Shown here piece by piece: positions 12,600 through 12,862 of a DNA stretch of 12,862 nt. The notes beneath the pieces were generated by a model. The model worked only from the letters and a program-made list of their open reading frames with translations, was not told where the DNA came from and ran no database searches. Origin of the DNA: JAWXCH01 sp034440595 (GTDB taxonomy: Bacteria; Planctomycetota; Planctomycetia; Pirellulales; JALHPA01); contig JAWXCH010000429.1 in assembly GCA_034440595.1 (NCBI GenBank), positions 1 through 12,862 on the forward strand. Reading direction: 5' to 3'. Position numbers and translations under genes: made by a program. The stretch's first letter is position 1. Every line of letters begins with the position of its first letter.

Positions 12600-12862
12600 G
12601 TGTTTCCGAAGCCGGCCTCGACTGGGGGACCACCACGGGAACCGCGAGAGGTTCTCGACGGCATCCTTTGGGTGCTGCGGACAGGCTCGCCATGGCGCGA
12701 CTTGCCTGAGGAGTTTGGGGCGTGGAAGACGGCTTGGCGGATGTTCGATCAATGGAATGCCGACGGCATCCTCGCCGAGATTCTGCATCGATTACAGGCG
12801 GCTTTTGTTGCCGCAGGAGCCATCGACGATCGGTTGTGGTGTATCGATGGCACGATAGTTCG
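12600..12862 (+). CDS. IS5-family transposase, N-terminal part, cut by the window edge
   Basis: One frame reads FPKPASTGGPP, REVLDGILWVLRTGSPWRDLPE, WKTAWRMFDQWNADG and LWCIDGTIVR up to the edge. These are the N-terminal helix-turn-helix region and first catalytic Asp (CIDGT) of IS5/IS427-group DDE transposases, which move the element by cut-and-paste. The family normally starts with ten to fifteen residues before PLLPKP. Here the frame has no ATG: a TAA lies at about 12579-12581 and the only near start is the GTG at 12600. A protein-like run in another frame just upstream (VISAMLRCV from 12571) suggests a frameshift, so the N-terminus may be broken. The 3' half is not visible. Confidence 0.8.
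   Translation, partial: MFPKPASTGGPPREPREVLDGILWVLRTGSPWRDLPEEFGAWKTAWRMFDQWNADGILAEILHRLQAAFVAAGAIDDRLWCIDGTIV

Overview
The window looks like an accessory, partly decayed region of a bacterial chromosome. Base composition is moderately GC-rich and ribosome binding sites are mostly weak. A small membrane-protein and lipoprotein pair resembles, from memory, a pair that recurs in Planctomycetota, so a planctomycete-type host is my best guess. I could not test this, and no rRNA, tRNA or housekeeping gene anchors it.

Left part (1-3010). The 3' end of an unidentified + strand gene is followed by a - strand orphan with two membrane segments (255-1361). Next comes a gene-poor stretch with what looks like the decayed C-terminal end of a DNA methyltransferase (1538-1723, - strand). 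A + strand pair follows: a small membrane protein (1960-2160) and a coiled-coil lipoprotein (2090-2686). Four copies of an 11-base motif in alternating orientation (2734-3009) come after them. The middle two bound an attC-like palindromic element of about 150 bases.

Central part (3095-11408). This is the main interest: a compact - strand operon of three genes, read from right to left. (1) A subtilisin-like S8 protease without a signal peptide (10212-11408). (2) A caspase-family C14 protease (8943-10112). (3) A 1906-residue protein (3226-8946) whose start overlaps the caspase stop by four bases (ATGA). The large protein joins a beta-rich N-terminal module, a helical region, a caspase-fold C25/CHAT-like peptidase domain, a DNA/RNA non-specific endonuclease domain with the DRGH motif, and an alpha/beta-hydrolase domain with GHSFG. 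The set therefore holds three proteases of two unrelated folds together with a nuclease and an esterase/lipase-type domain. I infer a proteolytic cascade that releases or activates a nuclease and a hydrolase, possibly an abortive-infection type defence. No NTPase, signal peptide or membrane segment was found in the three proteins, so what triggers them is unknown.

Right part (11409-12862). A possible small ORF lies upstream of the operon. A decayed DUF4062-like gene follows (12184-12479) and ends just before the likely left end of an IS5-family element. The transposase of that element runs off the window and has no ATG start in its frame. Remnants and mobile DNA on both sides fit a defence-island or accessory setting.
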